DNA from: Luteococcus sanguinis
Lineage (GTDB): Bacteria; Actinomycetota; Actinomycetes; Propionibacteriales; Propionibacteriaceae
Reading direction: 5' to 3'
Length of the DNA stretch: 64,000 nucleotides
Assembly (NCBI RefSeq): GCF_039527675.1
Contig: NZ_BAAAKI010000014.1
Location: 62,001-126,000 of the forward strand
Shown here: one piece after another, positions 9,201 to 16,270 of the stretch
How positions within the stretch are numbered: position 1 is the stretch's first letter
Layout of the letters: every line of letters begins with the position of its first letter
Translations under genes and position numbers: made by a program
Notes under the pieces: generated by a model
What the model was told of the DNA's origin: nothing
Seen by the model: the letters and a program-made list of their open reading frames with translations, nothing else
The model's database searches: none

Positions 9201-9428
9201 CAGACCCATTTGCGTGATGGGTTCCACCACCACGGCGCCGAGGAAGTGTGCTGGCACGTGCCCCTGCGGCCCAACAGCCAGGACCCGTTCCGCCACCGAC
9301 CGGACGTCGTCCCACAAGGGTGCCCATTGGTTCTTCTCCGTCCACACGTAGGGGCGCTGGAACAGCGGCACGAGGTACCGCGCGGATGCCTCGAAGAGCT
9401 TGACGGTGGTGAGCGGGTCTGCCTTCAT
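6300..9428 (-). CDS. DUF262-DUF1524 (GmrSD-type) restriction protein with C-terminal PUA/EVE-like domain
   Basis: A 1042-residue modification-dependent nuclease candidate. The N-terminal DUF262 (GmrS) domain shows FQRPYVW at residues 23-29 and DGQQRLTTL at 85-93, a ParB/sulfiredoxin-like NTPase. The DUF1524 (GmrD) domain near 488-540 shows VEHVMPQAW and GNLTLVKGNHNSSMSN, a His-Me finger nuclease core. A linker follows, then about 160 C-terminal residues beginning RWWGIHNN that resemble the PUA/EVE-like module found in Mrr-like restriction proteins, with GDMVVAPDK and the strand VNIGRVSG. Such folds read modified bases in other systems. The start at 9428 gives the usual family N-terminus; 9473 is also open. 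GmrSD relatives attack phage DNA with glucosylated hydroxymethylcytosine; the substrate here is unknown. Confidence 0.87.
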   Translation of the reverse strand: MKADPLTTVKLFEASARYLVPLFQRPYVWTEKNQWAPLWDDVRSVAERVLAVGPQGHVPAHFLGAVVVEPITQMGLFYAQWNVIDGQQRLTTLQLLLDASELVVRDLGDAQDADALRLLVVNHNVASDDEARFKVWPTNKDRDAFAAAMDDVRPVPTSVAGSRIVQAHTFFVEQVRGWAQEDGPANTKERLHALVVGLRDRLSVVGIQLEPGDNAQVIFETLNFRGAPLLAADLVKNHLFQRLEQQGGDSDKLYEKYWSELDEDYWREPVVQGRLTRPRIDIFLSRWMVMKLVREVASDRVFADFRDEVTPQYPNASDLMRELHDDAKAYREFLSEESGTPQARFRYHVLEVLNSNVVVPVVLWFITRGDLQVPKAQEERALQVLDSYITRRAVVKLGTKDLNHLVIEILERLNAAEPHEAADVMEDFLLKLTGPSRVWPDDDYLKRQLREMRAYRVLRRDVNRMLLEAVEEAERWKRDVEETLAPKNLSVEHVMPQAWSNNWPLSGNDSDASARREDLIQTLGNLTLVKGNHNSSMSNNAWSAAGGKGKREYLQAHTSLFMNQTILSEAQGQWTEQNIEERGARLAGVITSAWPRPAGGPRTEDVLRSTQAAPRPEATSQPTYELTGPGWMEQGLSRRMVVPKLVEHLRADGVSMPDIASRLPDTRVKSVEGLLNGDELWDALLTIADVQRDQRRVWAVEEAIHEGGRTWVLAKFWGNAVDEALDSVTGVRPGYSSSTHPRPRARWSVADVVDALVDTPDVLRALEELVSTAESVGGRAGGTAARTPSLVVGVPAAKGMAWPYSVYTDNLDRVLYLYLGSVNTADGVNEEFLARLEKVLPELDGAAVRVSGMAKRPSIGAETLARPGVAKALGEALAVLAVDATTEQRWWGIHNNALTAQELLADGFVSIGWDAVPDLREVGYHAEVIDRALRASYPDEAPGAYPNWVAILRKFAFELRPGDMVVAPDKGTRTVNIGRVSGAYWYEPSAPVHRHRLPVEWLVAGVGRDHFSQAALNEIGSALTLFRVQSNVEEFEQALGGV

Positions 9429-9915
9429 GGGGACATCTTTGCTGCATACGGGCAAAGCCGGGTACCCGGACATCCCAAGTTCATTCTTCTGGCAGGATCG
9501 GTGGCACGACGTGGAGAAGCTTCCTCAGGAAAAGAGCCCAGCGGAGTTGCTGGATGGCATCCGCGCCTTGCACGACCACTTGGAGCAGGGTGTATCCATC
9601 CAGTGGCATGGAGGCGACAGCACGCCAGAGGGTTTCATCGAGGCGCCGTGGCCCGACTACCCGGACTGGCTCTGGTACGGCATCTGGGACGCCATCACCC
9701 TTCTCATCGATCGCTTGGGCGTGGCGCCGCCCCAAACGACGACGTGGGAAGACGACCGTGCCGGTATCGAGCGAGCGGGGCTCTCGGAACTGGCTCACCT
9801 GTTCCGTTGGTACGGCAATGGCGAGCGAATCTGCACCGGGCTGATCGACGAGGGTGCCACCGACGGCACACTGCTCGCCGCCTCGAAGCGCCTCCTGGAG
9901 CTGATGGACTTCTGA
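9427..9915 (+). CDS. Hypothetical protein, possibly DUF6508-like
   Basis: About 162 residues, acidic and Trp-rich, with no catalytic motif that I recognise. The WYGIWDAITLL segment and the C-terminal half (LSELAHLFRWYGNGERICTG) loosely recall DUF6508 proteins, which is a tentative suggestion. The start is uncertain: ATG 9427 abuts the divergent nuclease start, while a GTG at 9511 would leave about 80 bp for two promoters. It is transcribed toward the OGG-fold gene, 62 bp away, so the two may form a transcript. Confidence 0.6.
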   Translation: MGTSLLHTGKAGYPDIPSSFFWQDRWHDVEKLPQEKSPAELLDGIRALHDHLEQGVSIQWHGGDSTPEGFIEAPWPDYPDWLWYGIWDAITLLIDRLGVAPPQTTTWEDDRAGIERAGLSELAHLFRWYGNGERICTGLIDEGATDGTLLAASKRLLELMDF

Positions 9916-9977
9916 CGGTCGCCATAGCGCCCGCACTTCAGCTCCGATTGGATCGGCTACCTCTTAACCTCGTGGCC

Positions 9978-10748
9978 ATGTCCAAGCACCGCACAGTCGC
10001 TCCGCCAAACCTGCAGCTTCCCGAGTACGTCAGGGATCGGCTCGGGAACAGACAGCAATACGTCCTGGAGCACGGCTTCCCGCCCGACATCGTCGGTGTG
10101 GGCTGGTGGGCCAATGTGCCTCCTCAGCAGAGCGTCGACACGTCCGACCTCCATGGCCACGAACGCCTGACACGCGGGGACCTCTTCGCGCTCGGCCGCG
10201 AGGCATCGGCCTCGAACGCCTCCGGGGACGCGGTGCTCAAGCTGCTGTGGAACACCCTCGCTTGGGGCACCGGCAAGAGCCAGCGTGGCAACACCTCCCG
10301 GCTACGCAGCCTCAAGGAGGAGTCTCTCGGCGGCCAGCGGATCGAACTGCTCAAGAGGGCGGCGAAGTTCGCAGCGGAAGGCAACCCACGAGACGCCTAT
10401 TCGACGCTCATCCGCAAGGGCGGTGGCGTGATCCCCGGCCTCGGACCGGCCTTCTTCACGAAGTTCCTCTACTTCGCCTCCGCAGACGTCCCCGTCGCTG
10501 ACACGAGCGAGACTCGATGCCTGATCTTGGACGCCCGTGTGGCTGGCAACCTGGCCGCCGCCGGTTGGACCGACATGCCGCGAGTACGGGGGCAGTACAG
10601 CTACAACTGGTACACCGATACCTACGTCAGCTACTGCCAACTCTTGGATCGCTGGGCCCGCGAAGAGTCAGAGCGCCATGGTTCGACAATCTGGCCGGAC
10701 GAGATTGAGCGTGCTCTGTTCGAGGGGTCGAAGCAGAAGCAGCAATGA
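9978..10748 (+). CDS. OGG-fold DNA glycosylase homologue (8-oxoguanine glycosylase-like)
   Basis: A 256-residue protein resembling the 'OGG fold' family of 8-oxoguanine DNA glycosylase homologues found in bacterial defence islands. The region after HERLTRGDLFALG, with LLWNTLAWGTG, belongs to the helical core. The stretch IPGLGPAFFTKFLYFA is a helix-hairpin-helix-like element whose Lys would be the catalytic base-excision lysine. The Asp in LILDARVA, 23 residues later, fits the second catalytic residue (compare Lys and Asp of hOGG1). It would remove an altered base. Next to a modification-dependent nuclease, a role in attacking modified phage DNA is a reasonable inference but is not proven. 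Confidence 0.72.
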   Translation: MSKHRTVAPPNLQLPEYVRDRLGNRQQYVLEHGFPPDIVGVGWWANVPPQQSVDTSDLHGHERLTRGDLFALGREASASNASGDAVLKLLWNTLAWGTGKSQRGNTSRLRSLKEESLGGQRIELLKRAAKFAAEGNPRDAYSTLIRKGGGVIPGLGPAFFTKFLYFASADVPVADTSETRCLILDARVAGNLAAAGWTDMPRVRGQYSYNWYTDTYVSYCQLLDRWAREESERHGSTIWPDEIERALFEGSKQKQQ

Positions 10749-10762
10749 TGCTGACCGAGCAC

Positions 10763-10801
10763 CCCAACAATGCTCTTCATCTGCCAGTAGAGTGTGCATG
10801 T
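10763..10801 (+). promoter_or_regulatory. 39-nt element at the fic start, repeated downstream of fic
   Basis: This segment spans the start of fic and matches 12024-12062 at 31 of 39 positions. The shared core is TCATCTGCCA and the shared end is GCATGT. Its position over the start codon, and the DNA-binding C-terminus of Fic, suggest an autoregulatory operator. Confidence 0.5.
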
Positions 10802-11993
10802 GGACATCACAACGTTCGTGAACCCCGAGATGGGTGCGCTTATCGACATCAGCGGCACCGACAGCTCCGGCGTCGACTGGAACCACAAGGCGTTCGTCCC
10901 CGCAGCTCTGCCGGACCAGTCCCCCAACTTGTCACAGCGCACCTACCGCGCCGTGGCGGACGCCCGCGCAGCGGTCGCAGCTCTGGACAGCACCGCTCGA
11001 CAGCTGCCCAACCCCACGCTGCTGCGTCGGCCCACGCTGCAGCGGGAAGCACAGAGCACTTCAGCGCTGGAAGGTACCTACGCTCCACTTGAGCAAGTTC
11101 TTGTTGCGGACGAGGCTGCCCCTTCGACGGTGGAACTGCGCGAGATCCTGAACTACGTGGAGATGGCCAACGAGGGCATCGCCTGGATCCGCGACGGTCG
11201 CCCGATCACGGTGAACTTTCTCAGCGACCTGCAGGGCATCCTCATGAATGGAACACCTTTGGCCGCTGCATCCGGTCGGCTGCGCGACATCACCGTCGTG
11301 ATCGGGCAGCGTCCTGACGCAGACCCGTTGGCGCCGGCGGTTCGTCGGGCTCGTTTCGTGCCCCCGCCGCCGGGCGATCAACTGGAGGCCGGGGTGTCGA
11401 GCCTCGTGGGGTGGATCAGGATGAACCACGACGAGGAGATCGACCCCATCGTCGCGGCAGCCATGACGCATTACCAGTTCGAGTGCCTCCACCCATTCCG
11501 CGATGGCAACGGCAGGCTGGGACGCTTCCTGATCATGGTGCATCTGATGCTGTCGGGTGTTCTCTCGGAGCCAACCCTCTCCGTGTCACCGTGGTTCGAG
11601 TCCAGACGGTCCCCCTACTACGACGCCCTCTTCGGAGTCAGCAGCCGGGGAGACTGGGACGGGTTCATCCAGTTCTTCGCTCGAGGCATCACCGAATCGG
11701 CCCGTTCCACACGGGTGCAGATGCTGGCACTCGTGGCAGTTCAGGAGGAGTTGCGCCAGACGGTACGTGACTCCCCCCTGCGAGCTGACACGGCCTTGAT
11801 GCTGGTCGACCACGCGGTGGCAAACCCGTCCTTCTCCGTCGAATCCGTCAGCGAAACCCTGAACGTCTCGCCCAATCGTGCGCGAAAGCTCATCAACCAG
11901 CTGATCGAGCTCGGTGTCCTGCAAGTGGCCGATCCCTTGGCGTACAAGCGGCGATACTTCGCCCCCGCCGTGCTGCGCGTACTCCTCGGCTGA
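10794..11993 (+). CDS. Fic family protein (AMP-transferase) with N-terminal inhibitory motif and C-terminal HTH
   Basis: A 399-residue Fic protein. The catalytic motif HPFRDGNGRLGR begins at residue 233 with the conserved His, which supports AMP (or other NMP) transfer to hydroxyl side chains. An inhibitory helix motif TSALEG (Thr89...Glu93-Gly94) lies in the N-terminal part, making this a self-inhibited class II Fic. The last about 90 residues form a winged HTH (SVSETLNVSPNRARKLINQL). The start is GTG 10794, with GTG 10800 as an alternative. It needs no separate antitoxin. An upstream direct-repeat element may be its own operator. It closes the defence island; Fic proteins of this build often act in stress or toxin-like roles, but the target is unknown. 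Confidence 0.9.
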   Translation: MHVDITTFVNPEMGALIDISGTDSSGVDWNHKAFVPAALPDQSPNLSQRTYRAVADARAAVAALDSTARQLPNPTLLRRPTLQREAQSTSALEGTYAPLEQVLVADEAAPSTVELREILNYVEMANEGIAWIRDGRPITVNFLSDLQGILMNGTPLAAASGRLRDITVVIGQRPDADPLAPAVRRARFVPPPPGDQLEAGVSSLVGWIRMNHDEEIDPIVAAAMTHYQFECLHPFRDGNGRLGRFLIMVHLMLSGVLSEPTLSVSPWFESRRSPYYDALFGVSSRGDWDGFIQFFARGITESARSTRVQMLALVAVQEELRQTVRDSPLRADTALMLVDHAVANPSFSVESVSETLNVSPNRARKLINQLIELGVLQVADPLAYKRRYFAPAVLRVLLG

Positions 11994-12023
11994 CGCCGAA
12001 AGGGTTCCAAAAGGACCGTTGTT

Positions 12024-12062
12024 GCCCAACACTGTTCCTCATCTGCCACTTCAGGGCGCATG
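12024..12062 (+). repeat. Second copy of the fic-start element (79% identity)
   Basis: A diverged copy of 10763-10801, lying 31 bp past the fic stop. After its ATG the reading frame stops within about a dozen codons, so no gene follows. It may be the relic of a second fic-like 5' end, or a second operator. Confidence 0.55.
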
Positions 12063-12167
12063 TTCACGAAGATGCGTCCACAAGTTGCCATTGGAAGTTG
12101 ATCAGTTCAATTCGCTCCTGCCAGGGCTTATCAACTTCGTGGGATCGCCCCACCACAAGCACAAACA

Positions 12168-12199
12168 GACGCCGCGCCCCGAAAAAGGAGCGCGGCGTC
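12168..12199 (-). terminator. Hairpin terminator between fic and the permease gene
   Basis: A 10-bp GC-rich stem, GACGCCGCGC (12168-12177) with GCGCGGCGTC (12190-12199), lies 18 bp past the permease stop. On the minus strand a T-rich stretch follows. It may also end the fic transcript. Confidence 0.7.
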
Positions 12200-12216
12200 C
12201 AGACGTCCAAGAATGA

Positions 12217-13782
12217 TCAGTTGATCAGACTCAGGATGATCCCCTGGGCGAAGTACACGACGAAGAGCGCAGCCACGCCCCACAGCAGCGGGTGCACCTG
12301 GCGCGCCTTGCCGCGGAACAGCTTCACGAGGCAGTACATGATGAAACCGACGCCGATGCCGACGGTCACCGAGTAGCTGAACGGCATCAGGACGATGGTC
12401 AAGAAGGCGGGGATCCCGTCCTCGACGTCGTCCCAGTCCACGTGCACGACCTGGCTCATCATCAAGAAGCCGACGAAGGCCAGCACGGGCGCGGCGGCCT
12501 CGCTGGGGATCATGTCGACGATCGGGGTCAGGAAGATCGCGGCCAGGAAGGCCAGGCCAGTCACGACCGACGCCAGACCGGTGCGCGCACCCTCCTCGAC
12601 GCCGGCGGTCGACTCGATGTAGGAGGTGTTGGACGACACGCTGCCCAGGCCACCGGCCATCGCGGCGACCGAGTCGCACAGCAGGATCTCCTGCAGGTGC
12701 GGCGGCAGCCCCTTCTCGTCCAGGAGATCACCCTCGCCACCGACGGCCACGACCGTCCCGACGGTGTCGAAGAAGTCGGCCAGCAGCAGCGAGAAGATCG
12801 TCAGCACCAGCCCGAGGAAGACCTTCCAGCTGAAGGCGCCGCCGTTGGTGAAGGCGCCCAGCATGTCGACCTTTCCGAGCAGCCCGAGGTCAGGGCTGAC
12901 GAAGGACGACGCGTCCGGCAGCTTCGGGACGTTCAATGCCCACCCGGTCGGGTTCTTCGAACCATCCGACAGGAAGGTCGGGCCGACCTTGAACACCGCC
13001 TCGACGATGACGCCGAGCACCGACGCCGCGAGGATCGAGATCAGCATCGCGCCGCGCACCTTGCGCGAGTACAGGAAGACCAGCAGCAGGAAGCCGATGA
13101 CGCACACCGCGATCGGCCAGCCCTGCAGCGACCCGTTGACGCCCAGTTCGACCGGCGGGGAACCGGCCGGCTTGCGCACGATGCCGGCGTCCATCAGGCC
13201 GACCAGGGTGATGAACAGGCCAATGCCGACGCTGATCGCGGTGCGCAGCGGCGGGGGCACGGCGCGGAAGATCGCGGTGCGCACCCCGGTGAAGACGAGC
13301 AGCGTGATGATGATGCCCTCCCACACGATCAGGCCCATCGCCTGCGACCAGGTCATCGTCGGGGCGATCGAGTAGGCCAGCATCGCGTTCAGGCCCAGGC
13401 CCGTGGCCAGGCCGAGCGGGAAGCGTCCCCAGGCACCCATCAGGATCGTGACCAGGCCGGCGATCAGCGCCGTGGCCGCCGCGACCATCATCTTGGAGTG
13501 GTCCACCGCCGCCCAGTCGACCTGGGTGTGCGCGGCGTCGAGGTACTTGGGGGCACCGGAGATCAGGTTGCCGAACTTGTCGGCCTCGGAGCCGATGATG
13601 ATCGGGTTGAGCGCGAGGATGTAGGCCATCGTGAAGAAGGTCACCAGGCCACCGCGCACCTCCCGACCGATGTTCGAACCGCGCTGCGTGACCTCGAACC
13701 ACCGATCCCAGCCGGGAAGGTTGCCGAGGGTGGGGGAACCGGACGCGGGCACGCCGGAAGCCGTGGGGGATTTCTGAACCAT
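12217..13782 (-). CDS. NCS2 family purine permease (AzgA/GhxP-like)
   Basis: A 521-residue integral membrane protein. The N-terminal signature REVRGGLVTFFTMAYILALNP is that of the AzgA-like branch of NCS2 transporters (adenine, hypoxanthine, guanine uptake with protons). About 12-14 hydrophobic segments follow, including LATGLGLNAMLAYS and the later FFDTVGTVVAVGG with SSNTSYIES, both family motifs. The ATG at 13782 has AGGATG upstream; the longer open frame to 14484 runs through neighbouring genes and is not coding. It lies in single-gene context, with the DUF2530 gene starting divergently 45 bp away. The exact purine cannot be told from sequence. Confidence 0.93.
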   Translation of the reverse strand: MVQKSPTASGVPASGSPTLGNLPGWDRWFEVTQRGSNIGREVRGGLVTFFTMAYILALNPIIIGSEADKFGNLISGAPKYLDAAHTQVDWAAVDHSKMMVAAATALIAGLVTILMGAWGRFPLGLATGLGLNAMLAYSIAPTMTWSQAMGLIVWEGIIITLLVFTGVRTAIFRAVPPPLRTAISVGIGLFITLVGLMDAGIVRKPAGSPPVELGVNGSLQGWPIAVCVIGFLLLVFLYSRKVRGAMLISILAASVLGVIVEAVFKVGPTFLSDGSKNPTGWALNVPKLPDASSFVSPDLGLLGKVDMLGAFTNGGAFSWKVFLGLVLTIFSLLLADFFDTVGTVVAVGGEGDLLDEKGLPPHLQEILLCDSVAAMAGGLGSVSSNTSYIESTAGVEEGARTGLASVVTGLAFLAAIFLTPIVDMIPSEAAAPVLAFVGFLMMSQVVHVDWDDVEDGIPAFLTIVLMPFSYSVTVGIGVGFIMYCLVKLFRGKARQVHPLLWGVAALFVVYFAQGIILSLIN

Positions 13783-13827
13783 GCGCCACATCCTAAGGAA
13801 GGCGGACGCGCGCCCTACGCTGGGTCC

Positions 13828-14082
13828 ATGGACCAGCACCCACACCTGTTCGTGCAGGCACCTGTGCGTCCCCTCGACGAGGACGCGGTGACGGCGATGA
13901 CGGTCGGCACCATCTGTTTCGCCGTCATGACGGTCGTGATGGGCGTGCGCCTGGATGAGCTGCGCACCCATGACTCGGCCTGGTGGTTCTGGACGGCCGT
14001 CGCGGGCACCGTGATCGGCGCTCTCGGGCTGGTCTACTGCCTGCGTCGCCGAAACAGCCGCCGCTCGGCCGACCAGCCCTGA
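13828..14082 (+). CDS. DUF2530 small membrane protein
   Basis: An 84-residue protein with two predicted membrane helices (around residues 24-40 and 52-70) separated by a short loop containing HDSAWWFW, then an Arg-rich cytoplasmic tail. It matches the actinobacterial DUF2530 family in size and layout; the function is unknown. It is divergent from the purine permease and convergent with the DUF3027 gene, with only 7 bp between stops. Confidence 0.8.
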   Translation: MDQHPHLFVQAPVRPLDEDAVTAMTVGTICFAVMTVVMGVRLDELRTHDSAWWFWTAVAGTVIGALGLVYCLRRRNSRRSADQP

Positions 14083-14089
14083 GACAGGG

Positions 14090-14887
14090 TCAGTCGAACA
14101 AAACCTCGTCGACGCCGATCGTGTCGAACACGGGATCTGCCAGCTCGACCCCACGCTCGTCCGCGACGACGTCGGAGTGCCCACCACAACCGTGGTCGAC
14201 GGCGACGACGTGCGCGTCGAAGGGCGAGAACTCGTTGGTGCAGGCACCGAACATCGTCCCCAGACCGCCCTGCAGCCGAACGAAGTAGGCGCAGCTGACG
14301 CACGCGGCCGGGGCCTGGCGGGAGAAGGCGTTGTCGGCACCCGACTCGCCACCATTCCAGCGCTCGGCGGCCAGCTCGCGTCCCTCGACCGAGAGCACGC
14401 GCTCGCGCCCCAGGCCCAGCTCCGCGACGACCGCGCGGGTCTGCGACCACTCGGCCGGGTCGGCGTCGGCGGCCAGCTCGCCACCGGTGAAGCCGGGCTC
14501 CAGCCGCGGGTCGTTGTCGGGGGTGGGCAGCAGCATCCCGGGGCCGACGTCGCCGGCCTGGATTCGCTCGCTCCACGGCACCCAGCTGGGAGCGGTCAGC
14601 GCGTCCTCACCGGGCAGCAGGACGATCTCGTTGACCGTCGCCGCCCGGGCGCGGGAGGCACGCACCATCGTGACGGCCCAGCGCCAACCCTTGTAGCCGA
14701 GGTGCGGGCAGTCGAACAGGTGGGTGACAACGCGCTCGTCCTCGGCCACCACGCCGACGTGCTCGCCGACGCCGAAGTCGCCAGCGTGCTCGAGCGCGGC
14801 CTCGCGGGCCTGCTCGACAGCGGCGGCGGTCACCGCGTCCAACTTGGGGGCTTTGACCCGCGCGCGGGCCGCGCCCGCCTCGACCAT
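14090..14887 (-). CDS. DUF3027 family protein
   Basis: A 265-residue actinobacterial DUF3027 protein. An N-terminal helical part is followed by HLFDCPHLGYKGWRW and a central acidic region. The C-terminal part holds four cysteines (VSCAYF, GACTNE and DHGCGGHSD), which could bind a metal. The ATG at 14887 overlaps the stop of the cold-shock gene (TGATG), so translation is coupled; a GTG one codon upstream is an alternative. The csp-DUF3027 pairing is common in actinobacteria. The function is unknown. Confidence 0.85.
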   Translation of the reverse strand: MVEAGAARARVKAPKLDAVTAAAVEQAREAALEHAGDFGVGEHVGVVAEDERVVTHLFDCPHLGYKGWRWAVTMVRASRARAATVNEIVLLPGEDALTAPSWVPWSERIQAGDVGPGMLLPTPDNDPRLEPGFTGGELAADADPAEWSQTRAVVAELGLGRERVLSVEGRELAAERWNGGESGADNAFSRQAPAACVSCAYFVRLQGGLGTMFGACTNEFSPFDAHVVAVDHGCGGHSDVVADERGVELADPVFDTIGVDEVLFD

Positions 14888-15270
14888 CACAGCTCCAGCT
14901 CGTCGGCGACGCGGCGCAGCACCATGGCCGTCTTCTCCGCGTGCTTCGCATCGGGGTGACGCCCATGGCGGTAGCCATTGCCGAGGGAGTCGAGCATCTT
15001 GATCAGGTCCTCGACGATGACGGCCATGTCCTCCGGCTTCTTGCGGAGCTTCTTGCTCAGCGAGGGGGGCGCGTCCAGCAGCCGCACCGACAGCGCCTGC
15101 TCGCCGCGACGGCCCTCGATGATGCCGAACTCGACCTTCTGCCCGGGCTTGAGCGCGTGAACCCCTTCGGGCAGCACATTGGAACGGACATAGACGTCCC
15201 CGCCGTCTTCCTTGACCAGGAAGCCGAATCCCTTTTCTGCGTCGTAGAAACGCACCTTGCCGATGGGCAC
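14887..15270 (-). CDS. cspB: Cold-shock domain protein (CspB-like, 127 aa, with C-terminal extension)
   Basis: The cold-shock domain begins at GKVRFYDAEKGFGFL, with RNP1 KGFGF and RNP2 DVYVRS, and is followed by a helical extension of about 60 residues as in the 127-residue actinobacterial CspB-like proteins. I chose GTG 15270 because GAGG lies 5 nt upstream and the resulting length matches that family; an ATG at 15303 would add 11 acidic residues. It binds single-stranded RNA or DNA, acting as an RNA chaperone. It is translationally coupled to the DUF3027 gene. Confidence 0.88.
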   Translation of the reverse strand: MPIGKVRFYDAEKGFGFLVKEDGGDVYVRSNVLPEGVHALKPGQKVEFGIIEGRRGEQALSVRLLDAPPSLSKKLRKKPEDMAVIVEDLIKMLDSLGNGYRHGRHPDAKHAEKTAMVLRRVADELEL

Positions 15271-15385
15271 TTCATCCTCGCTCTGCTGAGTGGGCCCGGC
15301 CATTCACCGGGCTGACCGCTGAGTCTACAAGGCGCCGCAGCCAGACGCACCGGGGAAAACCGGCACCAGAACTACACTGGAAACC

Positions 15386-16270
15386 ATGGCTGACTGGACC
15401 GACGGCGCGGAGTACGCCCCCGTGGAGCGACCCGCCGGGTTCGCCACACCCCGAGCCACCCCGCTGGAGCTGGTCGAGGAACCCGCCAGCCCAGCCGACG
15501 GACAACCCGCCGTGCCCCCGTCGGAGTACCGCGCCGAGGCGGCGCGTCCGCTGGAGGAACTGGTCCCACTGCCGCGCAGCCCGCGTGATCCCGCAACGCC
15601 CTTCGGCGTGAACGGCACGGTCGCCGAGTCGAGCTGGGGCGCGGTGCACTCGTCGACGTCGTGGCACCCGACCCAGCCCCTGTCGACCGGCAACAGCGCA
15701 ACGAGCGCCGTGGTTGCCGGCCCCACGCTGCCGGCCCCGACCGGTGCCCCGGTCTGGCCCGCACCGATGGGCAACCCCCAGAACACGCTGAATCCCCAGA
15801 ACACGCTGAGCCCCCAGAACACGCTGAGCCCCCAGAACACGCTGAGCCCCCAGAACACCCCGGCTCCATGGGCCGCGCAGAACCAGCAGTACCCGGCCCA
15901 GCAGCAGTACCCCGGACAGCAGCAGTACCCCGGACAGCAGGCCTACCACCCCGCCGAACCCAAGCAGACGCTGTGGCAGGCCTTCACCCCCGGCACCATG
16001 CTCACCATCGGCCTCCTGGTCGCGGGCCTGCTGTTCGCCGATTGGGCGCCCTACCTGCTGATCGGCGCCAGCCTGGCCAGCGGCAGCATCACCCGCGGAC
16101 GCGAGATCATCCGTCCCGCCTTCAGCGCCTCGATGTTCGCGCTGATCGCGTCCTGGCTGGCCCAGGACATCGGCGCCTTCGACCTGGGCGCCGCCGGCGC
16201 GGGGCAGCTGTTGTGCCTGATCATGCTCGTGGTCGTCCCGGCCTCGGTGTGGTGGAGCTGGCGCCGGTGA
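15386..16270 (+). CDS. Membrane protein with long repeat-rich N-terminal region
   Basis: A 294-residue protein of unrecognised family. The first about 195 residues are Pro/Gln-rich and disordered-looking, with five copies of a PQNTL(S/N) hexapeptide and then QQYPGQ-type repeats. About three hydrophobic segments at residues 205-292 (TMLTIGLLVAGLLFADWAPY, SMFALIASWL, LLCLIMLVVVPASVWW) anchor it in the membrane. Its GTGA overlap with the next gene (helicase-associated protein) implies cotranslation. The function is unknown. Confidence 0.78.
   Translation: MADWTDGAEYAPVERPAGFATPRATPLELVEEPASPADGQPAVPPSEYRAEAARPLEELVPLPRSPRDPATPFGVNGTVAESSWGAVHSSTSWHPTQPLSTGNSATSAVVAGPTLPAPTGAPVWPAPMGNPQNTLNPQNTLSPQNTLSPQNTLSPQNTPAPWAAQNQQYPAQQQYPGQQQYPGQQAYHPAEPKQTLWQAFTPGTMLTIGLLVAGLLFADWAPYLLIGASLASGSITRGREIIRPAFSASMFALIASWLAQDIGAFDLGAAGAGQLLCLIMLVVVPASVWWSWRR
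15776..15865 (+). repeat. 18-bp tandem repeat (PQNTLS hexapeptide units)
   Basis: Four complete 18-bp units begin at 15776, 15794, 15812 and 15830, with a degenerate fifth at 15848. Units 2-4 are identical and the first differs only in its last two bases. The reading frame is kept, so copy number could vary without breaking the gene. Confidence 0.9.

Noticed and set aside
7950..9977. Upstream extension of the OGG-fold gene frame
   Set aside because: The in-frame stretch before 9978 is antisense to the nuclease gene; homology starts at ATG 9978.
12292..13827. Plus-strand extension upstream of the DUF2530 gene
   Set aside because: Antisense to the purine permease; the sequence is His/Arg/Asp-rich shadow translation.
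15776..15865. CRISPR-like spacing of short repeats
   Set aside because: Repeats are contiguous without spacers and lie within a coding frame; no CRISPR array is seen anywhere in the window.
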